Shown here: positions 32,572 through 42,678 of the stretch, piece by piece | Layout: each line of letters opens with the position of its first letter | How positions within the stretch are numbered: the stretch's first letter is position 1 | Notes under the pieces: generated by a model | The model's database searches: none | Told to the model about the DNA's origin: nothing | Seen by the model: only the letters and a program-made list of their open reading frames with translations | Assembly (NCBI GenBank): GCA_034670405.1 | Contig: JAXDDX010000010.1 | Coordinates: forward strand, 641,501 to 705,500 | Direction of reading: 5' to 3' | DNA: 64,000 nt | Source: Hoplostethus atlanticus | Taxonomy: Eukaryota; Chordata; Actinopteri; Trachichthyiformes; Trachichthyidae | Program-made: the position numbers and the translations under genes

Positions 32572-33555
32572 ATGAGCATCTTGCCCACTTCAGAGAATGT
32601 TACAGGCCTAGCTGTAGATCAGTTGTCCACTGCAGGTCGAGCTGTTTCCTGTGTGATCCTGGGCCTGTCCTTCCTGGTGGGTGCACCAGGAAACCTGCTG
32701 GTGATCTGGACCATTCTGAGGCACACCAAGCAGCGTTCCCACACCGTGGTGCTCATCCTGCACCTGGCTGCTGCTGACCTGCTGGTGCTCATCACCCTAC
32801 CTTTGTGGATCTACTCCCTGGCACACTCCTGGGTCCCTGGAGAGGCCTCCTGCAAGGCCACAGTGTATGTCATCAATGCCTGCATGTTCTGTAGCGTCTT
32901 CCTCATCACCCTCATGAGCGTGGAGCGCTTTGTGGCCATCCGGTATCCATTTGTGATGCTGCACTGGAAGACCACCACCATTATGGAGAAATGCATGGTA
33001 GTCATATGGCCTCTGGCTTTCCTTTTGGGAGTTCCTGTTGTACTGACCCAGCGTCTGGACGAAATTGATGGGATTGAGCGGTGTCTTTTCATTGAGTACA
33101 ACTCTGTGGCTCAAGAGATTATCTGTTTATGCCTGGAGACTTTGGGGGGCTTTGTTGCTCCCTTCACCATCCTTGGTATCTGTTACTGTCTGGTAGCTGC
33201 TCAGCTCAGGGGAATGCATCAGAACTCCAAAAAGAAATCCATTGTTCTCATCAGCAGCGTGGTGATAGCCTTCACACTGTGCTGGCTGCCTTACCATATC
33301 ATTAACATTATAGATCTGTTTTGCATCCTAGCAGGGGAAACAGATCTATCAGTTAGATGTGTGCCCCAGAATGCCATCTTCATCTCTGGGGCCCTTGCCT
33401 TCATTAGCAGTTCAGTGAACCCTATACTGTACGTCTTTGCTGCCAGGAATTTCCGAGCAAGTCTCCAGGAGTCCCGATTGGTCCAGCTGTTCCAAGAAAT
33501 GGTCACTCACACCAACAAACTTAGCGGAACTGATAATTCAGCATTAGACGTCTGA
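32572..33555 (+). CDS. Leukotriene B4 receptor 1-like GPCR (tandem copy A)
   Basis: Rhodopsin-class receptors of this family bind leukotriene B4 and couple to Gi to drive leukocyte chemotaxis. A single uninterrupted frame of 327 residues gives seven hydrophobic segments. N-glycosylation sequon N9-V-T precedes TM1. Class A marks: GN in TM1 (N41), LAAAD in TM2 (D69), C94 before TM3 and C171 in loop 2 for the disulphide, ERF (118-120) in place of DRY, CWLPYH in TM6, NPILY in TM7. SSSVNPILYVFAARNF and the short basic tail resemble BLT1/BLT2 rather than chemokine receptors. It lies about 1.7 kb upstream of copy B in the same orientation. Its first 127 residues are far closer to copy B than the rest is. 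The ligand is inferred from similarity; chemoattractant relatives remain possible. Confidence 0.8.
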   Translation: MSILPTSENVTGLAVDQLSTAGRAVSCVILGLSFLVGAPGNLLVIWTILRHTKQRSHTVVLILHLAAADLLVLITLPLWIYSLAHSWVPGEASCKATVYVINACMFCSVFLITLMSVERFVAIRYPFVMLHWKTTTIMEKCMVVIWPLAFLLGVPVVLTQRLDEIDGIERCLFIEYNSVAQEIICLCLETLGGFVAPFTILGICYCLVAAQLRGMHQNSKKKSIVLISSVVIAFTLCWLPYHIINIIDLFCILAGETDLSVRCVPQNAIFISGALAFISSSVNPILYVFAARNFRASLQESRLVQLFQEMVTHTNKLSGTDNSALDV

Positions 33556-35295
33556 CACTGTGTACAAAAAGGGAAACCCTAAGTGTGACAATTATTAGTG
33601 TGCGACTTTCATTTACTTTTTCAGAATTATTTGATCATTGTTGTTGCTTTCCCTCAGCTTTACCTCAATTCTGCAATTCATTTAAAAATGGTGGCCTACA
33701 GGTGGACAACAATATACATAGGTCCAATTTAAGGTTTTGGATGACTGTTTTCTAATATTACTATCCTTAGACTGTAAGTTGCAATATTGTGCTCTTAAAG
33801 ACAGCAGAGTTTGGGTAATATCTGGTGATGCATAGCATTTACACTCCAAATGATATGGATTTAACAGAAAACTGTAAGCATATTGGCTGTTCACAAATTT
33901 TAGAATCAGACTTGTTTGGCTCTTGTCTTAAAACCTCAATTATTTTCCACCAAGGGGGATACCATACACTCCCTTCCTCATTTAAAATAGACCGCTGGTT
34001 GTCTCTGATGCAAACATATGATTATGAGCTGTATTTTTAATGTATTTTTTTTTTCTCAATGGGTATGGTAGTTAGTTGTGATAGTCTTCTGCGATAGAAG
34101 TGTTAAATATCATAGTCTACTGTAAATGTAATTTTTGAGGGCGAAGTGACAAATGCAGTAATACAAAAGGATCAAATTATATATACATTAAATATACATT
34201 TATACAGGGAGGCCTCTATCTTCTCACTATCTTCATTAGTTGAGAAATGAAAAGAAATACCTCAGATGAAAACTTATTTTGAACATCTCATATATATACA
34301 TATTTTTAATCTTTCTGCATGATTAAGTTGCTCGCCTCTTTGGGTGAAAAAAGAATTGGCTAAATAATGAATTGTTCTTGTCTTCACTTACTTGTCTGAG
34401 CTCTTGTTTATTAGCTCTTGTTTATCTGATTCACTTATTTGTCTCATTTGTTTAATTAAAAAGTAGGTAGCTAACTTATTGCACTTTTACCTTAGCACTG
34501 GTTCTGCTCTTAGATGCTTGTTTAGGAAGGAAATGCACTTACGATTTCTGGTGACTAGTAGTTCTCTTGCCTACCTATGTTGAATGCACTTATTGTAAGT
34601 CGCTTTGGATAAAAGCGTCTGCTAAATGACTGTAATGTAATGTAATATAATGTAATGTAATGTAATGTAATGTAATGAAAGTGATATTTAAGTTGACTCA
34701 TTGTGCACATGGCCTACAGCAGTTCTAAGTAAATAGAATAAATATGTCCAACATGCTCCAACAATGTTTTCTGTGTTTTGTTTAAGTGAATATCTGTGTC
34801 ATAAGAATCAGGATTCTAAGAAACATCAAACTACAATAGAGGCTGAGGTGAAATAATGTCATTAGAAGTCATTGATAATCCATTCACACCCAAGCCCTGT
34901 TACCCTTACTGTGTCCACAAAGTTGTGTCCCCAAAGAGTTTTAAGAATTGGTCATGTTCACAAATCTAGACTGAATAATCCAATGTCATTGGTATAACAT
35001 CTAAATTAAGGGTGAATTTTTCCATGACTATTTCACTTACCACATTATTACCACATTTCACAGAACGAGTGCATTTCCTTTACAACCCTAATCCAAAATC
35101 GCAGCTCAAGAAATTGACTTGCTCATCGTCTCTCGTGACACAAGGGCCAGATGGATGAATCACCTCTCTGTCTCTCAGATGGCCCTCTGGAAACCCCTTT
35201 CCTGTTCCCTCTATGCTTAAAGGGAAGTGAAGGCTTGCTTGTGAAGCACTTTTTCTCTGTATGAGGACACCATTCTCAGCACGCACACATTCAGC
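33556..35295. other. Spacer between the tandem receptor genes
   Basis: AT-rich with no exon recognised. It holds a reverse copy of the teleost dispersed repeat at 34538-34677. Immediately before copy B, TTCAG|CATG could be a splice acceptor for an upstream leader exon. Confidence 0.4.
34538..34677 (-). repeat. Teleost dispersed repeat, minus-oriented copy with ATGTA-type tail
   Basis: Reverse complement matches the copy at 25261-25365, including AAGTCGCTTTGGATAAAAGC on the plus strand. It ends in a run of about eight TGTAA-type units (about 34637-34677). Confidence 0.8.
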
Positions 35296-36390
35296 ATGAA
35301 CGACTCCATTCCTCTGCTTTCTTCAGAAGTCATGGCCCATGAGGAGTTTGCTGGTGGGACAGTGGTGTCCTGTGTGATCCTGGGCCTATCCTTCCTGGTG
35401 GGGGCTCCGGGGAACCTGCTGGTGATCTGGATTATCCTGAGATACATCAAGCAGCGCTCCCACACTATGGTTCTCATCCTGCACCTGGCTGCCGCTGACC
35501 TGCTTGTGCTCATCACGCTGCCCTTGTGGATCTACTCCCTGGCACAGTCCTGGGTTTTTGGAGAGCCCTTCTGCAAGGCCATTGTGTTCGTGATCAACGC
35601 CTGTATGTACAGCAGTGTCTTCCTCATCACCCTCATGAGCGTTGAACGCTTTGTGGCCGTGCGCTACCCCTTTGCCTCAGCCGACTGGAGGAGGAAAAGA
35701 GCCCTGAATAAAGTGCTGCTGGCCCTTTGGACTGCAGCATTCTTGTTCAGCATACCTGTCATCCAAACCCAGCTTGTAGTAGGAGACCCTGGTGAGGAGC
35801 AGTGTTTGTACCGGCTGTACACCTCAGACAGCCATGAGCTGATCTGTGTGCTGCTGGAGACTATGGTGGGCTACGTGGTGCCCCTCTCCATCCTGGTGGT
35901 CTGCTATGGCTGCCTGTGCAGCCGTATCGCTCAAATGACCTTCAAGTCCAAGCGCAAATCCACGGTCTTAATCGCCAGTGTGGTGGTTGTGTTTGCTGTA
36001 TGTTGGACGCCTCATCATGTGGGCAATGTCCTCTCACTCATCTACCTGGCCATTAACGACCCCAAATCTGATGCAGCAAAGAGTCTGGATAGTGTGAGGA
36101 GCACCATGACCTTCATCGCTGGAGCCATGGTCTTCATCAGCAGCACTGTCAACCCCATTCTCTACATGTTTGCAGCTCGCTCGTTCCGGAGCTCACCGCG
36201 CGACACCGGGATCCAGAAGCTCTTCCGCCACATCTCCAGCACCTCCCCAGGTGAGGGCAATAGAGAGTTGTCCTTTGTGTCCAAGAGACACAGCAATCAG
36301 ACCAACAGTTCTCCGTGTGGGTCTGAGCCCAAAGACCAAATGGACCAAATGGACGTGTTATTAAACATGTGTGAAAATGGCCCATCTTGA
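35296..36390 (+). CDS. Leukotriene B4 receptor 1-like GPCR (tandem copy B)
   Basis: One open frame of 364 residues with seven membrane segments. The N-terminus MNDSIP carries a sequon at N2. Class A marks include GNLLVIW in TM1, LAAADLLVL in TM2, SVERFVAVRYPF after TM3 (ERF replacing DRY), CWTPHH in TM6 and NPILYMF in TM7. The tail is longer than in copy A and serine-rich (HISSTSPGEGNRELSFVSKR), suiting phosphorylation and arrestin binding. By hand count it matches copy A at 89 of 102 residues up to RYPF, but at only about 47 of the next 123. A second in-frame ATG at codon 13 is an alternative start. The family call follows the same reasoning as copy A. Confidence 0.82.
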   Translation: MNDSIPLLSSEVMAHEEFAGGTVVSCVILGLSFLVGAPGNLLVIWIILRYIKQRSHTMVLILHLAAADLLVLITLPLWIYSLAQSWVFGEPFCKAIVFVINACMYSSVFLITLMSVERFVAVRYPFASADWRRKRALNKVLLALWTAAFLFSIPVIQTQLVVGDPGEEQCLYRLYTSDSHELICVLLETMVGYVVPLSILVVCYGCLCSRIAQMTFKSKRKSTVLIASVVVVFAVCWTPHHVGNVLSLIYLAINDPKSDAAKSLDSVRSTMTFIAGAMVFISSTVNPILYMFAARSFRSSPRDTGIQKLFRHISSTSPGEGNRELSFVSKRHSNQTNSSPCGSEPKDQMDQMDVLLNMCENGPS

Positions 36391-36427
36391 TGTTGAAAAT
36401 GCATGGTTTGATGTGTTGTGTGTCTCT

Positions 36428-36450
36428 GTGTGTATATGTATATATTTTTG

Positions 36451-36481
<31 letters not shown>

Positions 36482-36689
36482 GTGTATGTATGTATGTGTG
36501 TGTGTATGTGTGTATGTATGTATGTGTGTATGTGTGTGTGTGTATGTATGTATGTATGTATGTGTGTGTGTATGTGTGTGTGTATGTGTGTATGTATGTA
36601 TGTATGTATGTATGTATGTATGTGTGTATGTATGTGTGTATGTATGTATGTATGTATGTATGTATGTGTGTATGTATGTGTGTATGTAT
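36428..36689. repeat. (TATG)n/(TG)n compound microsatellite
   Basis: About 260 bases of interspersed TATG and TGTG units, starting within 40 bases of the copy B stop codon and therefore probably in its 3' UTR. Confidence 0.95.
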
Positions 36690-36968
36690 CTATTTTTTTA
36701 CATGAAACAATATTACCTTAAGATCATTTTCAGGCTAAATTAAATTGTTACAACATAGTTAGACCTTGTCAAAATAAGATTTTTTTAAATTGTGACTGTA
36801 GAGAATGTATTTATAATTATACTATTGATGCAAACAATGATGACTAAATTTATTTCCTATGATATGCATAAATAACATAATAAATTGTACCATATCCACA
36901 AAAACATCTCAATCAAACTTTTCTGTTATATTACTTTTATAAAAAGTGACTTACAAAGGTGATACTAT

Positions 36969-37025
36969 GTGGGGATCAAACCCACAACCCTGAGACTGAG
37001 AGTCTCATGCTTTACTGACTGAGCT
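36969..37025 (-). repeat. tRNA-Lys-like fragment (tRNA-derived repeat)
   Basis: The minus strand reads AGCTCAGTCAGTAAAGCATG, then AGACTCTCAGTCTCAGGG, then GTGGGTTTGATCCCCAC. This follows vertebrate tRNA-Lys(CUU) through the D arm, anticodon arm and T arm. The anticodon-loop bases are changed and the 5' acceptor strand is missing. GTGACTTACAA at 36947 resembles the core of the teleost dispersed repeat, so it is probably SINE-like, not a working tRNA. Confidence 0.55.
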
Positions 37026-37079
37026 GTTATTATACAGTATGATTTTTTATTTGATTTCGCTGATGCCTAACAATGGCTG

Positions 37080-37162
37080 TTTTATTTTATTTTATTTTAT
37101 TTCATTTCATTTCATTTCATTTCATTTCATTTCATTTCATTTTATTTTATTTTATTTTATTT
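37080..37162. repeat. (TTTTA)n/(TTTCA)n microsatellite
   Basis: Blocks of TTTTA flank a block of TTTCA units, about 83 bases in all. Confidence 0.95.
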
Positions 37163-38105
37163 TGATTGATTGCTTAAATTATTGATTATTGAAGATTGTA
37201 TTATTCACTATCTATGTTTTCAGCTGGTTATCTCGTGGTTCTGTCTCATTTATTTATGACCCATCTGCCACGGGTAAATCATATTTCACCCAGTGCTTAG
37301 GTTGTCATGATGCAAACTTAACTGTAACATTTGTACAATACACCCAGTGCAGTGTTTTGTATTTCTTAAGCAATCTAAACAAAATAAGAATGATGAGTAG
37401 TATTGTAAAATAATTATTACGCACATAAGAGTTCTGTGACAGCCACAGCAACGCTTTCAACTTCCTCCCTAACAGGAGATTGCAAAATGTGTTCCCTCTG
37501 GTGAGCAGTAAAAAGAGGAATTATGTCTTTGTAACAGTCTTATAGAAATTAAACCCACAATGTTTTTGCAAGGGGCTTTAGTGTCAGCTAAATCTACGGT
37601 ATTTTTAAATGCAAGATGCAGATGTATATTTATAACCTCCTCTTTGTTGCCATGTACCAATTCCACGACCATTAGGTGGCAGTGCCAGTACTCTATTTTG
37701 AACGATGGTATTTGGATGTAAGTGTCATGTAATTGTGCAGTGTCACAATGATAATATGTATTCCTCTTTCTCTTTATTGTATGATTATGTTTTAACTTTT
37801 ATTCCTCCTGGGAAGGGGTTTGCTGAGCACAGATTCTCACTGCCTTGCCTCATGCAGTTTATACACCTACCTGGGAGATGCTCAGTACAACCACAGTCAT
37901 GAGCATGAGTTTTTGAGGAAAGGGAGAAGCCCAGAGGACTTCCTTAATATACATTTTACTGACTCTGACGAAATGAGTCATATATGAGCTGACTAAGCAC
38001 CGAAGTCTCTGTCTTGACCTGTTTTTATAAAGCTTGGCACCCCACCTTCATCCAGCATACACGCGTTCTTACTACATACATGCTCATACATGGAAACACA
38101 TGACA

Positions 38106-38157
<52 letters not shown>

Positions 38158-41100
38158 CAGGCACACATTATCACATCATTATATAAACACACATATTAAG
38201 CCACTGTGGTTGCATTTCTGTCCTGATAGTGTGAGCAATACCTGACAGAGATGCAGGGAGGCCTGTGTCGACATGACCCAATCACATGAGCACACTGGAA
38301 GTTTTGTTGCTCACCTGTCGCCACTACATTTGGATGTATTACAAGTTGGTTTTGTTATAATTTAATATAATTCCCGCGTCTCCAGCAAATAGTTCACAAC
38401 GTGTGATCAATGTCATATCTATGCCATTATAATGCATCATGAATCTGGTATGACTTGTTATTAGCTATGAAGTTCCCCCATAGAGTTTTGATTGTATCAT
38501 AGCATATTATATGGTATTATGATAATAGTTATTATGATGTGTGCTAATTATATACTTATGATGCATTACAATCATTCATGACAAATACTTAACGTAAAGT
38601 ATACATTTCACTTGACTCCTTTAGGCGTACACACTATCCCAACATGAAGTGAAGCTCACATCTTTTCAGGGCAACTCAATGTAGATTACACTGTAGTTCT
38701 TAACTTAGAGAGGATGATTTAACTGTCCACAGATGAAACTGTGAAAAACTGAAAGTTGTTTTGGAACAATTATGCTCAATTATGTTTTTTTCCCATACAC
38801 TCAAACAGCTTTATGAACACCTCGTCTCATTGTGAGATTAATTTGAACTGAAGATAAACCCGTGTGACAGTGATCATGACCTGGTGCCTTTAATTAGCAG
38901 TGAGTCGAGATTAGTATGATTATGATAGTGGAAAATTATGGCGAGTGAAGGGTGTGACAAACTATGTGTGGGGAACGGACACACAAGAAGCTGACAGACA
39001 TGATGAGACTCTTCTACCGGAATGAGGAAGCAACCATCTGTGTATAAGACAAGTTCAGTAGTGTGGTATATGCCTATTATACTCACCCCTTTTATTATAG
39101 AGTATACCTACACTTACAGTTTACATAGATCTACTGTGTTAGACATATCAGAGTTTAACTACTGCTACTGTGTGTGAAATAACATTTCTTTTATTTGAAT
39201 TATCCTTTATGCTCTGACTGGTTTTCACCATTCAATGGCCAATAAAAATCAAATACCACCGTAGATTTTTCAAAAAAAGCAACCACAACAACAACAGCTG
39301 CTCCTCCATCTGCTTGTCACACATGAATGTTGGGGTATATTAGAAAGCGCCATTAGAAAGGTCCCTTTCAAAATGGAATCTGATACTAATTACTTGCTTA
39401 GGAATGCAATCAGTAATGCAATCTGATTACTTTTGGTTACCTTTCCTCCAAAGTTGATAGCACATGAAGTATTTCACTTTACAGGCAGTAAGTTATTACT
39501 ATCATCTTCAACATTGTCAATCATTATGTCAAGACATGCAAAATGACCATTGTATCATGTTGTGAATATGAAATATTTGTAATCTGATCACTGATTTTTG
39601 TAATCAGATTACTGTAACCCCTTTAAATGTAACCCATTAATGCCCAACCCTTCTATCAATACACTAACAGTACACCACAGGTACTGTTCAACACACACTG
39701 CTGTGAATCTTGGCCATCTCTCAAGTTAATTAGTGGTTGTCACAATTCACACTTGTTTTTGCTATTGACAGGGTGGAACACCTCTCACAGCATTTAGACA
39801 CTATGCTACTAAAAGTATTCCACTTTTTCAGGCCCACCTTCTTAATGGTAAACGCTGCCACCGATTACACCTGCTGAAGGGAGCACTGGATTGTTGGTAC
39901 AGTGCCACAGAGAGACAACATGTTTAAACATGTCTATTATTTGGTGTCATGTAGATAAATGTCCTTTATTGATGTTGTTGTTGTTGAATAGGGTTGGTGA
40001 TAGGTCTCGGTTTTCAGCTGAAGTTTCTCCCTGTGTGTGTCTCCCTCTAGTTCTCACACAGGCTCAACTGGGAGAGTTCTGGGTCACAAACTCTACCTCT
40101 TCAAGAAAGACTCTGAATCGCTCTTGGGATGGGAGAAAATGAGAAAAAGGAGGTGAACAGACAAAAATCCTTGTACTCACTATCGTGTCTTGGCCCATAG
40201 CTACCTATACAGCAGGAAAGGGAGTGTCGAGGGCAACAAAACATGGCATTCTGGGAACCAGGCCAAAGACTAGAGAAAACTCAGGCCAGTAGGGACCTGT
40301 GAAGTTTTTTGTTTTTTGTTTATTGCAAATTCTAAGTATGAAACTGAAACAGCGATTATTTTTGTTAGCTGTTCCTAGATACAAATATATGCATTTGTAT
40401 GTGAATGTGCTTGTATTATGTTTTTACATCAATACTATTACAAAGACGGATTGAGTCTTCATATTCATCACAGCCACCAAGGTCCCGTTTTGGCATTCAT
40501 TGTGTTCCCTCATGCTATGGCAGCGATGCCCCTGCCTCAGTTCTGGGCTGTCTACTTCTCCTGGGGTTGAACTCACTGGTATGGGCATCTCAACATATTA
40601 CCAAGACCCACATACAATGGTACCCATTCGTAGAAGTCTCACAGGGTGAATTAGTGCAACACTGGATGCCTTTGCTTTTTCAAAAGTTGCAATCTAGAGC
40701 ATGTGTATTGTAACATAAAACCTGCGTGTCTCAGTGAACATTTTCACACAAGCCTGTAAGTCATAAGTTTACAAGGCAAAGTAGGAATGACAACTGATTT
40801 CTACCAATCAAAATGTAATAAAACAACAACACACAGCTGATTGGCCCCGCCCTGGCACAGCTGAGCCTCGTTTTAACTGGGACTGTGATTGGTGGAAATA
40901 ATCAGATGTCACTTTTTGAAATGCTTCCTGAGAGGTCTAGAAATCTGAAAGGGGTGATACTAGAGGAGGCTTTTAAAGTCACAATGACAGCATTTTGAGA
41001 GCACGTTCCTCCCTAATTGGACGTATTTCCTGATGTTGGGACATAATGCTGAGCAGACTGTTCAAAAGTTTAAATTTAGTTTTCTCCTCTTGTATGATAA

Positions 41101-42235
41101 TAATCTTTACAAAGATTATTACTGCTGTTACAAAAGTTGAGAACCACTGCATGGCTTATGGGTGATGCTGAAATGTGCCATCATACTAGATAGAAACCAA
41201 TCTTTCTATTTACACTGTGCTGCTGTCTATCTCACGCTATCTCACACCACTGATGTCTCTGATGACTTTGACAAGCACACCACAATAATTTAATCATCAG
41301 GACCACTGCAGGTATTCCCAGGCCATTCAGGCTCTACATATGACTTATGAATGTAACTGGTCTATAATTGATATTTTTGTATGGGGCTGTTGTCCCTGAT
41401 TGTCCTATCTTTTCACACATCACTCCATGCTTGCGGCATCTTAAGGGACTACCAGTTCTTCAGGTTTAGGTTGGCCCATGGCACTGCCCACAATCCTAAT
41501 GGTGCAAGTGTTTGGGAGTGGAAAGATCATTGCTGGTACAGGAAACTTCGATATCCATACAGAAACCACTCCCTTATGTTGAAATACTCTATGTGCACCC
41601 ACATTACACACTCTGTGATGCATCACATATGGACTCATGTATTTCAGGCCGAGAGTCACTAGTGACGAAATCACACACAAAAAAAGTATTCTGAGTGATT
41701 TCCTACTTGATTTTGTCGCTCTATAGAGCAATCAAGCATAAATACATGTGCATTATGACTGAAATTATTACTCAAAAATGTATTAAATGAGAATACTGAT
41801 TCTCACATTCGATTTCCATAGTCTTCAAGGACATAAATAAACAATGTTCTAACATGTAAAACACTGGACAAGTGGTACAGGACAAGCAACAAATAATAAC
41901 ACACAAAAGCCACACCCCAGCCCCACTCATTTTATCTCAGCCTCCTTGCACTGGCTCGAGAGACTGTCCAAATGGTGTTTAAAAAGTATGAGCTCCCTCT
42001 TATGCCATGTTTTTTCAAGAGCATGATTTAATGTAAGCCTGGTGATACCACTTGCAGTAATACATGACTATTTTGAATTGAGGATATTCAAAATTAGCTT
42101 AAATGTAAAAAGGTAAACGCTCTTTCTAATGAGATCAGGTGTGCTTATCCTTATAGATGTGTTACATTTACTCCTCGCAGTCACCGATGTAAAACCCTTA
42201 CCATGCAAGCCTATTTCTACTTCCTCTTTCAACAG
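37163..42235. other. Intergenic DNA between receptor copy B and ESRP2
   Basis: No gene was recognised. Contents: a 10-bp inverted repeat GTAATCTGAT/ATCAGATTAC (39579-39588 and 39603-39612); a near-perfect palindrome AATAATCTTT-AC-AAAGATTATT at 41099-41120; and a GC-richer patch at 40835-40915 with two CAGCTG E-boxes, a GC box and two ATTGG (inverted CCAAT) motifs that may be a regulatory element. Confidence 0.45.
38106..38155. repeat. (CA)n microsatellite
   Basis: About 25 uninterrupted CA units. Confidence 0.97.
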
Positions 42236-42678
42236 ACCAGGCCAATGGGATTAGAATATACACATCAGGGTCCCGCCCTCACCTTTGCAAAGCAGCCAAT
42301 AGAAAACTCCCCTGGGACTTGACTCGAACAGAGGCTGAGCCATACAGGTAACTCAGAAAAAACAGAGAGGAGAGAAAAAAAACCCTGCAGGGCTTGTTAT
42401 GGAGTTCGTGTGAAAGAAACACGGATTTTCCTCCCTTCTTTACCAGTTAAACCAGTATCTCTGGATACAACACACTCAAGTACTGGAACAGGTAGAGTCT
42501 TTGACCGCAAACTCTTTCGTGTCTCCTCTGAAAATAATCTCCTTTTCTTTCCCCGTTTACTTCAATTGAGTTTCCAGAGCTTTTGTTCGCTCTTCTTATC
42601 ACTTGGAAAAAGGTGAACCCTCGTGTTATTTTTATTTGATCTTTGCTTTAATTGTAGTTTTTACCCTTGTGGTCCCTG
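42236..42678 (+). promoter_or_regulatory. esrp2: ESRP2 promoter and 5' leader
   Basis: Two CCAAT boxes (42242-42246 and 42296-42300) bracket a GC box CCCGCCC (42272-42278). The transcription start is probably near 42340. If so, ATG at 42399 opens a four-codon upstream frame ending at TGA 42411-42413. The leader is pyrimidine-rich close to the ESRP2 ATG. Confidence 0.45.

Noticed and set aside
32797..33114. Antisense frames within receptor copy A
   Set aside because: Mirror frames of a strongly conserved GPCR coding strand.
32572..36390. Chemokine receptor identity for the two GPCR genes
   Set aside because: They lack the DRYLAIV motif and the N-terminal/loop 3 cysteine pair usual in chemokine receptors; the TM7 and tail text fit BLT-type receptors better.
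36371..36743. Three overlapping open frames of about 95-118 codons made of CMYV repeats
   Set aside because: They are only translations of the TATG/TG microsatellite.
36969..37025. Functional tRNA-Lys gene
   Set aside because: The acceptor stem 5' strand is absent and the anticodon loop is altered.
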